From positions 1-40,842 of the forward strand of contig JBEBWZ010000014.1 of assembly GCA_040391865.1 (NCBI GenBank): a stretch of DNA of 40,842 bases, read 5' to 3'. The position numbers were made by a program, and so were the translations under genes. Under the pieces are notes generated by a model. It worked only from the letters and a program-made list of their open reading frames with translations, did not search any database and was not told the DNA's origin. The stretch's first letter is position 1; every line of letters begins with the position of its first letter. Of this stretch, positions 8,397 to 16,793 are shown one piece after another. This DNA is from Solimonas sp040391865 (GTDB taxonomy: Bacteria; Pseudomonadota; Gammaproteobacteria; Nevskiales; Nevskiaceae).

Positions 8397-9842
8397 TCAG
8401 CCGTTCGGCAGATAGATCGATTTCAGCTGCTGATAGCTGGCCAGTGATTCAGGCCCCAGCTCACGTCCGAGGCCGCTGGCCTTGATGCCGCCGAACGGCG
8501 CGCCGAGGTCGATGACATAGCCATTGACGCCGATGGTGCCGGTCTCGACACGGCGCGCCATCTCGATCGCGCGGTTGCTGTCCGTCGACCAGATGGTGCC
8601 GCCGAGGCCGTACTCGGATTCGTTGGCGATACGGATGGCGTCGTCATCATTCTCGTAGCGGATGATGCTCAGCACCGGTCCGAAAATTTCTTCGCGCGCG
8701 ATGGTGTGCGCGTTGGAGACGTCGGCGAAGATGGTCGGCTCGACGAACCAGCCGTCCTTCTGATTTGCGGGGCGGTTGCCACCTGCGACCAGACGCGCTT
8801 CGCTCTTGCCCTTGGCGATGTAGCCTTCGACGCGGTTGCGGTGTTCCTCTGAAGCCAGAGGACCGATGTCCGTGCTGCGATCCAGAGATGAACCGACCTT
8901 CAGTCCGCTGGCCATCGCTGCCAGTGCATCCACGACTTCGTCGTAACGGCTGGCCGGCGCCAGGATGCGCGTGGAGAGCGCACAGGTCTGACCGTTGTTG
9001 CCGAGGCCGGCGAAGCGCAGGCCCTCGACCACGGCATCCATCTTGGCGTCGTCGAGAATGATGCCGGCGGACTTGCCACCCAGCTCGAGGCTGACCGGAC
9101 GCACCAGGCGACCGCAGACTTCACCGATCTTGCGGCCTGCGGCCGTCGAGCCGGTGAACGCGATCTTGTCGACGCCGGGGTGGGAGACCAGATAGGCACC
9201 CAGTTCGCGTCCGCCCGGCACCCAGTTGAGCACCCCGGCGGGTATGCCCGCTTCCGCGGCCGCTTCCGCAACCAGATAGCAGTCCAGCACGGTGCCCGGC
9301 GAGGGCTTGAGCACCACGGCGCAGCCGGTGGCCAGCGAGGTCGCGATCTTCGACATCGACAGGATCACGGGATAGTTCCAGGGCACGATCGCGCCGACCA
9401 CGCCGATCGGATCACGCCGCACCAGCGTGTCGAAACCCAGCGGCGAACGGCGCCGCTCCTCGACCTCGACGCCGGCCGCCAGACTCGCGTAGTAGCGCAA
9501 CATGCCGGGGGGCAGTTCGGTCTCGATCACCTCGGACAGGGTGATCGGCATGCCGTTCTGGACGCTGACCGAGGTGCTGATCTGTCCGGCCCGCTTCTGC
9601 AGCGCATCGGCGAAGCGAATCAGCAGCGCGGCGCGGTCCTGCGGTGTGTACGTGGACCACTCGCCCTGCATCGCCTTGCGTGCGGCCTGCACCGCGGCGT
9701 CGATATCGGCTTCGCTGCCTTCCGGCACGTGGCCGATGATCTCGCCGGTGTTCGCACCCACGACATTGATGCGCTGTTCCGACTTCGGCCTGGCCCACTG
9801 GCCGCCGATGTAGAAGGACTCGCGATTCAGTTCGATGTTCAT
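8397..9842 (-). CDS. NAD(P)-dependent aldehyde dehydrogenase
   Basis: This 481-residue protein is a complete member of the aldehyde dehydrogenase superfamily, oxidising an aldehyde to its acid. Visible are the cofactor segment GAIVPWNYPV, GSTAAGRKIGE, the general-base Glu in LELGGKSAG, the nucleophilic Cys near residue 286 in NNGQTCALSTR, and EEIFGPVLSI. ATG 9842 is preceded by GAGAAG; a further ATG at 9860 is possible. It follows the TonB-dependent receptor by 85 bases on the same strand, so it is probably co-transcribed from the operator-bearing promoter at 12720-12748. With the alcohol dehydrogenase at 16794 it could form an alcohol-aldehyde-acid step. The exact substrate is unknown. Confidence 0.95.
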   Translation of the reverse strand: MNIELNRESFYIGGQWARPKSEQRINVVGANTGEIIGHVPEGSEADIDAAVQAARKAMQGEWSTYTPQDRAALLIRFADALQKRAGQISTSVSVQNGMPITLSEVIETELPPGMLRYYASLAAGVEVEERRRSPLGFDTLVRRDPIGVVGAIVPWNYPVILSMSKIATSLATGCAVVLKPSPGTVLDCYLVAEAAAEAGIPAGVLNWVPGGRELGAYLVSHPGVDKIAFTGSTAAGRKIGEVCGRLVRPVSLELGGKSAGIILDDAKMDAVVEGLRFAGLGNNGQTCALSTRILAPASRYDEVVDALAAMASGLKVGSSLDRSTDIGPLASEEHRNRVEGYIAKGKSEARLVAGGNRPANQKDGWFVEPTIFADVSNAHTIAREEIFGPVLSIIRYENDDDAIRIANESEYGLGGTIWSTDSNRAIEMARRVETGTIGVNGYVIDLGAPFGGIKASGLGRELGPESLASYQQLKSIYLPNG

Positions 9843-9927
9843 GTCTACGGCTTCTCGCATGTTTGCTTGGACAGTCACCCGAGGCTCACGGACCGTCGAG
9901 CCATCGGGTTGGGGGCTGGAATCTTGC

Positions 9928-12441
9928 TTAGTACTTCCACTCCAGCCGCAGGCCGTACTGCACCGGCGCAGCCAGGGTCTGGTTGACGCCGAAGTCGGTC
10001 TGGAACTTGGAGTTGTGATAGCGCTCGTCGGTGAGGTTCTTGCCGTACGCGGTCACTCGCAGGTTCCAGGGAATGAAGTTGTAGCTGACGCGGCCGTTCA
10101 ACAGGTTGTACGACGGCTCCTTGACCGTGTTCTGCGGCGTGAAGGAGAAGCCGGAGTTGTAGTACCAGTCCGCGCCAAGCTCCAGTTCGTGGCGATCGCC
10201 GATCGGGATTGTCTGGGTCAGCACGATGCCGCCACTGTACTTGGGTGTGCGCACGATATCGTTGCCGGTGAAGTCGATGTTGTTGGAGAACAGCCCGGTG
10301 TTCTCGTTGTAGCCGGCGCCGGCCTTGTAGTCGGTGTAGATCGCATCCAGGTAGCCCAGGTTGGCGCTGATCACGAAGCCCGGATTCATCACCGGCATCG
10401 GCACGTAAGTCGCATCGAACTCGGCGCCACGGATCCGCCCCTGACCGGCGTTCTCCAGCGTGACCGCACCACCGGCCAGCAGCGAGACGAAGCCCGATTG
10501 CAGATTGTCGATCGTGATCTGGAAGATCGCCGCATTGAAGCGCAGGTCGCCATCCAGCCACTCGGTCTTCACGCCGAGTTCGTACTGCGTGACTTCTTCC
10601 GGCTCCACGTAGTCCGGCGATTCATAGATGTTGACGATGTTGTAGGTCGCGCTCTTGAAGCCCTTCGACCAGGAGGCATACAACATCTTGTCCTCACCCA
10701 GGAACGACAGCGTGACCTTGGGTGAGAAGTTGGAGACGGACTTCGACTCCAGCGGGAACTTCAGCAGCGTGATCGAGTTGTTGCCGCCGGGGGTGCGTAC
10801 GCCGGTCTGCGACTTGATCAGGAAGCGCTCCTCTTCCTGATAGCGTCCGCCCAGGGTCAGGTCCATCCAGTCGGTGGCGTGGATGGTGGTCTGCGCAAAC
10901 ACGGACTGGCTCTTGGAACCCAGCACACCGGAGCCGATGACACTCAGGCCGATATTACCCAGCGGCGTCGCATCCAGACCCAGGCGACTGACCAGGCTGG
11001 TGATCGGGCGCACCAGGGCCGGCGGCAATCCCAGGCGCCCGGTCAGCAGGCCGTCGAGCAAGTTCGACCCCACCCGCAGTTCGTAGGGGTCGTAACCGAC
11101 TTCGCTTTCCAGGTAGTACACGCCGGCGATCCACTCGAAGTGTTCCGCGCCCCAGCTGTCGGCATTGGACAGGAGCTGGAATTCCCAGGTCTTGTAGTCC
11201 GCGAACTGGCCATCGGCATAGAAAGCCGCGATCGGCATGGGGGAGCCATCGAAATCCTGCGAGCCGACCAAGGTCGGCGCCTGCAGATCGCTGCCGATCA
11301 CCTTGGCGTCGAACCATGGCAGACGCCACTCCAGCGAGCCGTAGAACACTTCCTGCTCGCTGGCCAGCTCCGGGTGAAAGTCGATGGCGGTGACGAAATC
11401 GTCTTTGGTGTTCTGCGGAATCAGCAACAGCTTGCTGAGCAGCGCACTGGGCTCGTTGTTCTCGGCAATCACCGAGGATAGTTCGGCCTGCTTCGCCGTG
11501 AAGTACGCGAGACGCAACTCGAGGTTGTCGGTAGGGTGAATGTTCAGCTTGACGCGAAGCGCATCGGTCCGCACTTGCGGCAGTTCACGATTCAGCTGCG
11601 TGTAGTACTCGTCGGCGCGGTGATAGATGCCCGACAGGCTGAACGCCATCCACTCGGTCACCGGCATGCTGAAATAGGCCTTCAGGCGCCGACTGTCGAA
11701 ATTGCCGTACTCCGCGCCGATCTCGAACTCCACCTCCTCCGCATTCGGCTCCTTGGTGATGACGCTGATCGCGCCACCGGTGGCGTTGCGTCCGAACAAG
11801 GTGCCCTGCGGCCCCTTCAGCACTTCCACGCGCTCGATCCCGCCAAACGACTGGATCACGCCGTGCGCGGACGGCATGTAGACGCCGTCGATATAGGTCG
11901 CGACGCTGGGATCGGATGACGGCACGAATGCGTCGGTGCCGACACCGCGCAGATAGAGCAGCGTGTAGCCCGCGGTGCTGGAGAACTGGAAGCCCGGAAC
12001 CAGGCGACCGATCTGCGTGGGATCTTCGATGCCCAATGCTTCCAGCGCGCCGCCGCTGTAGGCCTGGATCGCGATCGGCACGTCCTGCTGCGACTCTTCG
12101 CGCTTCTGCGCGGTGACCAGAATTTCTTCAATCACACGGCTGCTCGGCCGCCGCATCGGCGCCTTGGCCTCGGACAGCGCGTCCTCGGGCTGCGACTGCT
12201 GGCCGGCCACCGGAATCAGATCGAGCACCTGCGCGGTATCGGCCTCCGCCTCGTCGCTGACGGGGGCCACGCCAGCATCGGCGTCGCTCGCGGCGGGCGC
12301 AGCAGCCGTCGTGTCTGCGGACGTCTCTTCGGACGGGAACAGGAGGTCGTCGAGAAAATCCTCGTCCCCCGCCTGCCCGTAGGCCAGCGACGTGGCCGAG
12401 AGTGCAATGGCTGCGGTCAACCCGAGAAGCACATCTTTCAT
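9928..12441 (-). CDS. TonB-dependent outer-membrane receptor
   Basis: This 837-residue receptor has a signal peptide (cleavage near LAYGQ/AG), a roughly 80-residue Asp/Ala-rich linker, and a TonB-box-like EEILVTAQKRE at about residue 106. A plug domain follows with TYIDGVYMPS, IERVEVLKGPQGTLFGRNAT and GGAISVITKEP, then a 22-strand-type barrel ending in the aromatic LRLEWKY. The plug and barrel style is that of the large receptor group often found with aromatic, terpene or steroid catabolic genes rather than classical siderophore receptors. ATG 12441 has AGGAGA seven bases upstream. It is the first gene of the unit that includes the aldehyde dehydrogenase and has two promoter operators plus a weaker third site in its long leader. 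The ligand is not known. Confidence 0.95.
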   Translation of the reverse strand: MKDVLLGLTAAIALSATSLAYGQAGDEDFLDDLLFPSEETSADTTAAAPAASDADAGVAPVSDEAEADTAQVLDLIPVAGQQSQPEDALSEAKAPMRRPSSRVIEEILVTAQKREESQQDVPIAIQAYSGGALEALGIEDPTQIGRLVPGFQFSSTAGYTLLYLRGVGTDAFVPSSDPSVATYIDGVYMPSAHGVIQSFGGIERVEVLKGPQGTLFGRNATGGAISVITKEPNAEEVEFEIGAEYGNFDSRRLKAYFSMPVTEWMAFSLSGIYHRADEYYTQLNRELPQVRTDALRVKLNIHPTDNLELRLAYFTAKQAELSSVIAENNEPSALLSKLLLIPQNTKDDFVTAIDFHPELASEQEVFYGSLEWRLPWFDAKVIGSDLQAPTLVGSQDFDGSPMPIAAFYADGQFADYKTWEFQLLSNADSWGAEHFEWIAGVYYLESEVGYDPYELRVGSNLLDGLLTGRLGLPPALVRPITSLVSRLGLDATPLGNIGLSVIGSGVLGSKSQSVFAQTTIHATDWMDLTLGGRYQEEERFLIKSQTGVRTPGGNNSITLLKFPLESKSVSNFSPKVTLSFLGEDKMLYASWSKGFKSATYNIVNIYESPDYVEPEEVTQYELGVKTEWLDGDLRFNAAIFQITIDNLQSGFVSLLAGGAVTLENAGQGRIRGAEFDATYVPMPVMNPGFVISANLGYLDAIYTDYKAGAGYNENTGLFSNNIDFTGNDIVRTPKYSGGIVLTQTIPIGDRHELELGADWYYNSGFSFTPQNTVKEPSYNLLNGRVSYNFIPWNLRVTAYGKNLTDERYHNSKFQTDFGVNQTLAAPVQYGLRLEWKY

Positions 12442-12702
12442 GTTGTATCTCCTGCACCGTGCGAGACGCTGTCGCGTCCGCTTTTGTTTTTTCTACGCAC
12501 CCGGCGCCTGTTAATCGCCCCGGATGCGTGACCTGTGTCTTGTGTCTGTAGCGACCGGATTCCTCGTCTGAGGGTCTCGCCGGCGGGCCTGCTGTCGTGG
12601 CAGAGACATCGCATCCGCCCCGTGTTCTGCCACTTCTCCTAATGCTGTTAGAATCAAGGTCAGGGGCTGCGGCCCCTTGCAGGAGACGCCGCCAGCAGTA
12701 AA
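12442..12702 (-). other. long leader of the TonB-dependent receptor gene
   Basis: If transcription starts near 12713, the receptor mRNA has an untranslated leader of about 270 bases. It contains a weak third copy of the operator (12638-12652) and a GC hairpin with arms GGGGC / GGCCCC at about 12662-12677. No coding sequence or recognised riboswitch was seen in it. Confidence 0.45.
12638..12652. promoter_or_regulatory. weak copy of the shared operator
   Basis: CCTAAT-GCT-GTTAGA matches the shared palindrome CCTWAC-N3-GTWAGG with one mismatch in each half. It lies inside the proposed leader of the receptor gene, 72 bases from the centre of the promoter-proximal site at 12703. Such a spaced site could support looping, or be a relic. 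Confidence 0.4.
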
Positions 12703-12717
12703 TCTAACCTTGTAAGG
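12703..12717. promoter_or_regulatory. shared operator, site 2 of the receptor promoter
   Basis: TCTAAC-CTT-GTAAGG is the shared palindrome with one outer mismatch. It sits just downstream of the predicted -10 box and covers the likely transcription start. Its centre is 23 bp from site 1. The same two-site layout occurs at the 21944-22005 promoter. Confidence 0.7.
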
Positions 12718-12719
12718 GA

Positions 12720-12748
12720 AGAGTGCCTAACAGTGGTAGCTTTGTCAA
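12720..12748 (-). promoter_or_regulatory. promoter of receptor-aldehyde dehydrogenase unit
   Basis: On the minus strand there is a perfect -35 box TTGACA (12748-12743), a 17-base spacer and a -10-like CACTCT (12725-12720). The -10 is weak. The argument rests on the near identity of this block with the 21977-22005 promoter, including the spacer and the following bases. Confidence 0.65.
12726..12740. promoter_or_regulatory. shared operator, site 1 of the receptor promoter
   Basis: CCTAAC-AGT-GGTAGC has one perfect half and one degenerate half of the shared palindrome. It fills 15 of the 17 bases between the -35 and -10 boxes, abutting the -10. The operators at 16507 and 21983 are placed identically. 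Confidence 0.65.
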
Positions 12749-12897
12749 CACGGAATTTTCGGCCGACAAAAGCCCCTGCAGGGTGCCGGGGAAATGGCCG
12801 TATCGCCTGCGTTCAGAACGAGACAGGGTGTTGAATACTCCTGCACCTGTCGCCCTTGAAACAATCGGAAAAACACTACTCGCCACGGAGCACAACC

Positions 12898-13533
12898 ATG
12901 ACCAGACCGTCAGCGCCCCTCATCTCACTCGATCGCACGGTAACGGCCACGCTCGATGTCATTGAGCGGGACGGTCTTGCAAATCTCACCCTGCGCACCC
13001 GCGCGCCGTCGATCTATCACCACTTCGCGAACAAGACGGAAGTCCTCCTCGCCGCCGCCAAGGAGCTGGTGAGAGAAGTCCCGGCACCGCGCGTGGCTTC
13101 GTTCGATGACTGGAAGGGATGGTTCAAGTCGATGGCGCTCAACGTGTACAAGCACGTGATGCAGCGCCCCAAGGCTTCGGCGCTGCTGCTGGAGAACTTT
13201 CCCCATGCGATGGTCTTCCCGTTCCGCAACCGCGCCAGCGAGTTGCTGCTGAACGCGGGCGTGCCGACCGAGGAGGTGGTGACCATCATCCGCAGCTTCG
13301 AGAAGCTGACTTTCGGCCTGATCCTGGCGGACGCGGCGGAAGGGCTCTCCGGCAAGCGCGACTGGGCGGACGTGCCCGAGGGACGTTTCCCGGCCTACAG
13401 CGCGGCACTCAGTGCCACCACGCTCGATTGCGAGAAGGCCCTGAGCACCGCGATCGACATCTTTCTTGAGGGGGTGGCCGCCCGTTATCTGTCGGGCGCA
13501 TCGCGGGGCGCTGGCGCAGCGGCCAACGGGTGA
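12898..13533 (+). CDS. TetR-family regulator with shortened helix-turn-helix
   Basis: This 211-residue protein is TetR-like. It has an N-terminal helix with TVTATLDVIERDGLANLTLR, the recognition-end motif APSIYHHFANKTEVLLAAAK, and a helical ligand-binding domain ending near residue 200. ATG 12898 has GGAG eight bases upstream. Between LTLR and APSIYHHF the family normally has about ten residues forming the second helix and turn; here only two (TR) are present. The frame is intact, so about eight codons appear to be lost. The DNA-binding fold is therefore probably damaged or altered. It is divergent from the receptor unit and lies in the middle of the operator-sharing genes, so by position it is the expected local repressor. 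Confidence 0.85.
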   Translation: MTRPSAPLISLDRTVTATLDVIERDGLANLTLRTRAPSIYHHFANKTEVLLAAAKELVREVPAPRVASFDDWKGWFKSMALNVYKHVMQRPKASALLLENFPHAMVFPFRNRASELLLNAGVPTEEVVTIIRSFEKLTFGLILADAAEGLSGKRDWADVPEGRFPAYSAALSATTLDCEKALSTAIDIFLEGVAARYLSGASRGAGAAANG

Positions 13534-13550
13534 GGGAGATGCGGCGAGAA

Positions 13551-15113
13551 TCAGCTGACTCGCCGCACATGCCCCTGCCAGTACGGCTCGCGTAGTTCCC
13601 GCTTCAGGATCTTGCCCGAAGGATTGCGCGGCAATGCGTCGACGAACTCGACCGTCGTGGGGCATTTGAACCCCGCAAGCTGGGTCCGGCAGAACGCCAC
13701 GATCTGCTGCTCGTCAGCGGGCTGAGCGGAGGCCCTGACCACGATCGCCTTGGGGGTTTCGCCCCATTTTTCGTGGGGCACGCCGATCACCGCCGCATCG
13801 GCAATGGCCGGATGGCGCATCAGCACGTTCTCGATCTCGGCGGGATAGATGTTCTCGCCGCCGGAGATGATCATGTCCTTGACCCGATCGCGGATGTACA
13901 GATAGCCGCCCTGATCCAGGTAGCCGGCATCGCCGGTTCGCAGCCAGCCTTCGGGGGTCAGGGTCGCGGCCGTCATTTCCGGCTGACGCCAGTATCCGGA
14001 CATGAGCTGCTGCGAGCGGACCCATATTTCACCGACCTCGCCCTGCGCCAGCGGCTGCAGCGTCGCCGGATCGACAATCGCCACCTCGACCCATGGCAGC
14101 GGCTTGCCGCAGGACGCCAGCAGCTCGGCCCTGCGTTCGGGATCGTGATCCTCGGGCGACAGCAGCGAGACACAGCCGCAGTGCTCGGTCATGCCGTAGA
14201 TCTGGATGAAGTTGCATTGCAGTGCCTGCATCGCCTTGCGCAACAGGGTGTCCGAGATCGGTGCGGCGCCGTAGATCAGGGAGCGAACGTTGCTCCAGTC
14301 GGTTGTCGCACAGCTGGGCGCATCGACCAGATACTGGATGATGGCCGGCACCAGCAGCATGTTGGTGACCCGGAAATCGGAAATGATCTGCAGCATCTGT
14401 GCGGGATTCACCTCCGCGAGCAGCACCGTCCTCGCGCCCAGCACGATGCTCTGCAGGGCCATGCTGGTGCCGCCGATATGGAACAGCGGCATCGGCACCA
14501 GCTGCACGGTCTCGGCGTCATAGCTCCAGACCCTGGCGGTCCATTCCATGTGCCCGATCAGGCTGCGGCTGCTCAGCATCGCGCCTTTCGGCTTGCCGGT
14601 GGTGCCTGAGGTGTACATCAGTACGACCATGTCCTCGGCCGTCGCCGGCACCTGCGGGTCCACCGCCGGCGCCTGGCCCAGCCAGTCGGCATAGGACTCG
14701 AAGGATGTCTTGCCATGCGGGTCCAGCGCGATGATCTTCAACCCCGGCATGGTCTCGGCGAGGCCTGCGATCTTGTCGGCAAATTCATCGCCGACAAACA
14801 GGATGGTGGGTTCCGCGTCCCTGAGGATGTCCCCGATCTCGGGGGCCGCGAGGCGCCAGTTCAAGGGCACATACGCGGCCGCGCACTTGGAGGCGGCGAA
14901 CATCACCTCGAAGCACTCGGGCCGGTTCTTGTCGAGCAGCGCGACCCGGCCTCCCTTCTCCACCCCCGAGCGAATCAGCGCCTGCGCCACCCGGCTGGTG
15001 CGCTCGTGCAGCTGGTCGAAGGTCGTCCATTCATCCTGATAGTGCAGATAGTGCTGCGCGCCCCGCTCGGCGGCGTGGCGTCTTACTACATCAGCGAGTG
15101 TGAGCTTGTTCAT
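13551..15113 (-). CDS. acyl-CoA synthetase (AMP-forming CoA ligase)
   Basis: This 520-residue member of the ANL adenylating superfamily activates a carboxylic acid to its CoA thioester through an acyl-AMP. It has the P-loop VLMYTSGTTGKPKGAML, the YGMTEHCG segment, the hinge GWLRTGDAGYLD, RDRVKDMIISGGENIYPAE, and the catalytic Lys in NPSGKILKREL. ATG 15113 gives a typical N-terminus, although no strong ribosome-binding site is seen. It lies 91 bases downstream of the Rieske oxygenase gene and is probably co-transcribed with it. In this setting it could activate an aryl or branched acid made by the aldehyde dehydrogenase. The substrate cannot be read from the sequence. Confidence 0.94.
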   Translation of the reverse strand: MNKLTLADVVRRHAAERGAQHYLHYQDEWTTFDQLHERTSRVAQALIRSGVEKGGRVALLDKNRPECFEVMFAASKCAAAYVPLNWRLAAPEIGDILRDAEPTILFVGDEFADKIAGLAETMPGLKIIALDPHGKTSFESYADWLGQAPAVDPQVPATAEDMVVLMYTSGTTGKPKGAMLSSRSLIGHMEWTARVWSYDAETVQLVPMPLFHIGGTSMALQSIVLGARTVLLAEVNPAQMLQIISDFRVTNMLLVPAIIQYLVDAPSCATTDWSNVRSLIYGAAPISDTLLRKAMQALQCNFIQIYGMTEHCGCVSLLSPEDHDPERRAELLASCGKPLPWVEVAIVDPATLQPLAQGEVGEIWVRSQQLMSGYWRQPEMTAATLTPEGWLRTGDAGYLDQGGYLYIRDRVKDMIISGGENIYPAEIENVLMRHPAIADAAVIGVPHEKWGETPKAIVVRASAQPADEQQIVAFCRTQLAGFKCPTTVEFVDALPRNPSGKILKRELREPYWQGHVRRVS

Positions 15114-15204
15114 GGCGCGATCAGTCTTGAGGCTGGGCGCAACCGTCGCCGACAACGAACGACGGTCGCGCCTTGTTTCGGGGAAACGCGAGAGCGAAAC
15201 GCTT

Positions 15205-16467
15205 TTACTCTGCGGGCCCGTCGGGCAGATCCCGGCCGGCCGCGCGGGCAATGCTGCGATGCATCGCCGTCAGCGAAGGTTCGTTGGCGCCGATCAGCGT
15301 GCCCTTCCTCAGCCCGGAGTTCAGTGCCTTCTGGATGCCCCGCAGCTGGGCATAGTCTTCTTCTTCCAGTGCGCGCACCGTCAGGTCGTCGAAGTCCTCG
15401 ATCGTCTGCCTTTCCTCGGGCTTGATCTCCTTGGGCAGCAGGATCCTGAACTCGGTGAGCTGTTCGCCGGGATTCTTCCCCGGCATCACCCGGATCAGGT
15501 GCGAGATGCCGATGAAATCCGGCGCCGTGATGATGGTGCAGGGCCAGAGGTAGAGCACGGTGTTGTGCGGGGAATACGGATGCTGCCGGATCGCGGCATC
15601 GACATCCGGCTGCTTGGCGATCTCGGCGATGTCCATCATCGGCCAGGTGGTCAGCAGATGCTGCTGTTCCGGTCCGTAGGCATCGTGGGTCGAGAGGTTG
15701 CCGACAAAGGCGCCGCCGATGCTGCCGGCGTGCACCACGCGAACGTGATAGCTCTCCAGATAGCCGCAGAGCGCCAGCTTCCAGCTGGCGTCGTGCGTGA
15801 GCTGACGGCACTCGTGAATGGCGAAACTCGACAGGTTCGCCATTTCCAGATGCGGGGCGAAATCGCCGATGAAGGTGTCGATATCCATGACCTGCTCGGG
15901 ATCGAGCATGACGAAGATCAGCCCGTAGCGTTCCGCACACGGCAGCTCGACCAGCGACAGCCCGGTGCAGTTGACGTTGCCGAATTTCTTTTCCTGGGTG
16001 ACGGACAGCAATTCACCCTTCGGGCTGTAGCTCCAGGCGTGATAGGAGCAGCGGATGCGACCATCGGTCTTGCCTTCGCCTTCGAGCAGGCGGGCACCGC
16101 GGTGCGAGCAGGAGTTCAGATAGGCACGGGCCTGGCCCTCAGCATCGCGGATCAGCAGCACCGGCACATCGAGGATGTCTTCGCAGCGGTACGAGTGCGG
16201 CTCGGGGAGCTGGCTGCTGTGTGCGGCCATCAGCGGCACGGTGCGCAGGAATGCCCGCTCAGCCTTCACGATCTCGGGGTCGAGGTACTCGCTGGAGGGC
16301 ACGAACCGGGCGCCGTCCGGATGGAAATCCGTGGTTCCGTTCTGGAGATGCTCGATGTGCCGACGGACCAGCCATTGCCGACGATCCAATTTGCTGAACG
16401 ATTGACCCGGCGTCGCCGTTTCAGTCGTTCCATCCGCCGCTTTCTGTGATTGCTGTGTGCCGGTCAT
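15205..16467 (-). CDS. Rieske non-haem iron oxygenase, catalytic subunit
   Basis: This 420-residue protein is an aromatic-ring-hydroxylating-type oxygenase alpha subunit. Its Rieske [2Fe-2S] ligands are C120-x-H122 and C140-x2-H143 (NSCSHRGARL, RCSYHAW). The mononuclear iron site includes H241 and H246 in GYLESYHVRVVH, with a carboxylate probably from EEEDYAQL near residue 375. It would hydroxylate or demethylate an organic substrate using O2 and electrons from a separate reductase. No beta subunit, ferredoxin or reductase gene is nearby. GGAGAGGAG precedes ATG 16467. Its promoter (16501-16529) carries the shared operator, and the CoA synthetase follows. Confidence 0.95.
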   Translation of the reverse strand: MTGTQQSQKAADGTTETATPGQSFSKLDRRQWLVRRHIEHLQNGTTDFHPDGARFVPSSEYLDPEIVKAERAFLRTVPLMAAHSSQLPEPHSYRCEDILDVPVLLIRDAEGQARAYLNSCSHRGARLLEGEGKTDGRIRCSYHAWSYSPKGELLSVTQEKKFGNVNCTGLSLVELPCAERYGLIFVMLDPEQVMDIDTFIGDFAPHLEMANLSSFAIHECRQLTHDASWKLALCGYLESYHVRVVHAGSIGGAFVGNLSTHDAYGPEQQHLLTTWPMMDIAEIAKQPDVDAAIRQHPYSPHNTVLYLWPCTIITAPDFIGISHLIRVMPGKNPGEQLTEFRILLPKEIKPEERQTIEDFDDLTVRALEEEDYAQLRGIQKALNSGLRKGTLIGANEPSLTAMHRSIARAAGRDLPDGPAE

Positions 16468-16500
16468 GGCTAACTCTCCTCTCCGGGGTGGGATTTATTG

Positions 16501-16529
16501 CTATAACCTAACACCGTAAGGAGTGATAA
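16501..16529 (-). promoter_or_regulatory. promoter of the Rieske oxygenase unit
   Basis: On the minus strand: -35 TTATCA (16529-16524), a 17-base spacer and -10 TTATAG (16506-16501). The predicted leader is about 27 bases and contains the ribosome-binding site. The spacer holds the shared operator. Confidence 0.7.
16507..16521. promoter_or_regulatory. shared operator of the Rieske promoter
   Basis: CCTAAC-ACC-GTAAGG is a perfect match to the palindrome. It abuts the -10 box and fills the same 15 spacer positions as sites 12726 and 21983. A protein bound here would block RNA polymerase. Confidence 0.8.
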
Positions 16530-16597
16530 GTAAATCCTTCTGCCCGCATCGGCCTGGCACGGCCCTGCAGCGCATCGCAGCCCCCGCCCGCGGCGCG

Positions 16598-16626
16598 TTG
16601 ACAGCAGCCCGGGCGCCCCATAACCT
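16598..16626 (+). promoter_or_regulatory. promoter of the alcohol dehydrogenase unit
   Basis: A perfect -35 TTGACA (16598-16603), a 17-base spacer and a -10 TAACCT (16621-16626) point toward the alcohol dehydrogenase gene. The expected leader is about 160 bases, with no coding sequence recognised in it. The operator overlaps the -10 rather than the spacer. Confidence 0.6.
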
Positions 16627-16638
16627 ACCTTCGTTAGG
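16624..16638. promoter_or_regulatory. shared operator of the alcohol dehydrogenase promoter
   Basis: CCTACC-TTC-GTTAGG matches the shared palindrome with one mismatch. It overlaps the -10 box and the likely start of transcription. It is 102 bases from the operator that controls the divergent Rieske gene. Confidence 0.75.
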
Positions 16639-16793
16639 TTCAAATGGACGGACCGGCGCCCGGGCAAGCCCGGCGTCGCCGCGTCCGGTCCGAGCCGATG
16701 GGCTACCCCGCATGGCGGGCACTCGTCGAACGGACCGGCGCACACGCGAGGGGCGGTGCCGTCCATGACACCACTACTCACCGGAGAGAGAAA

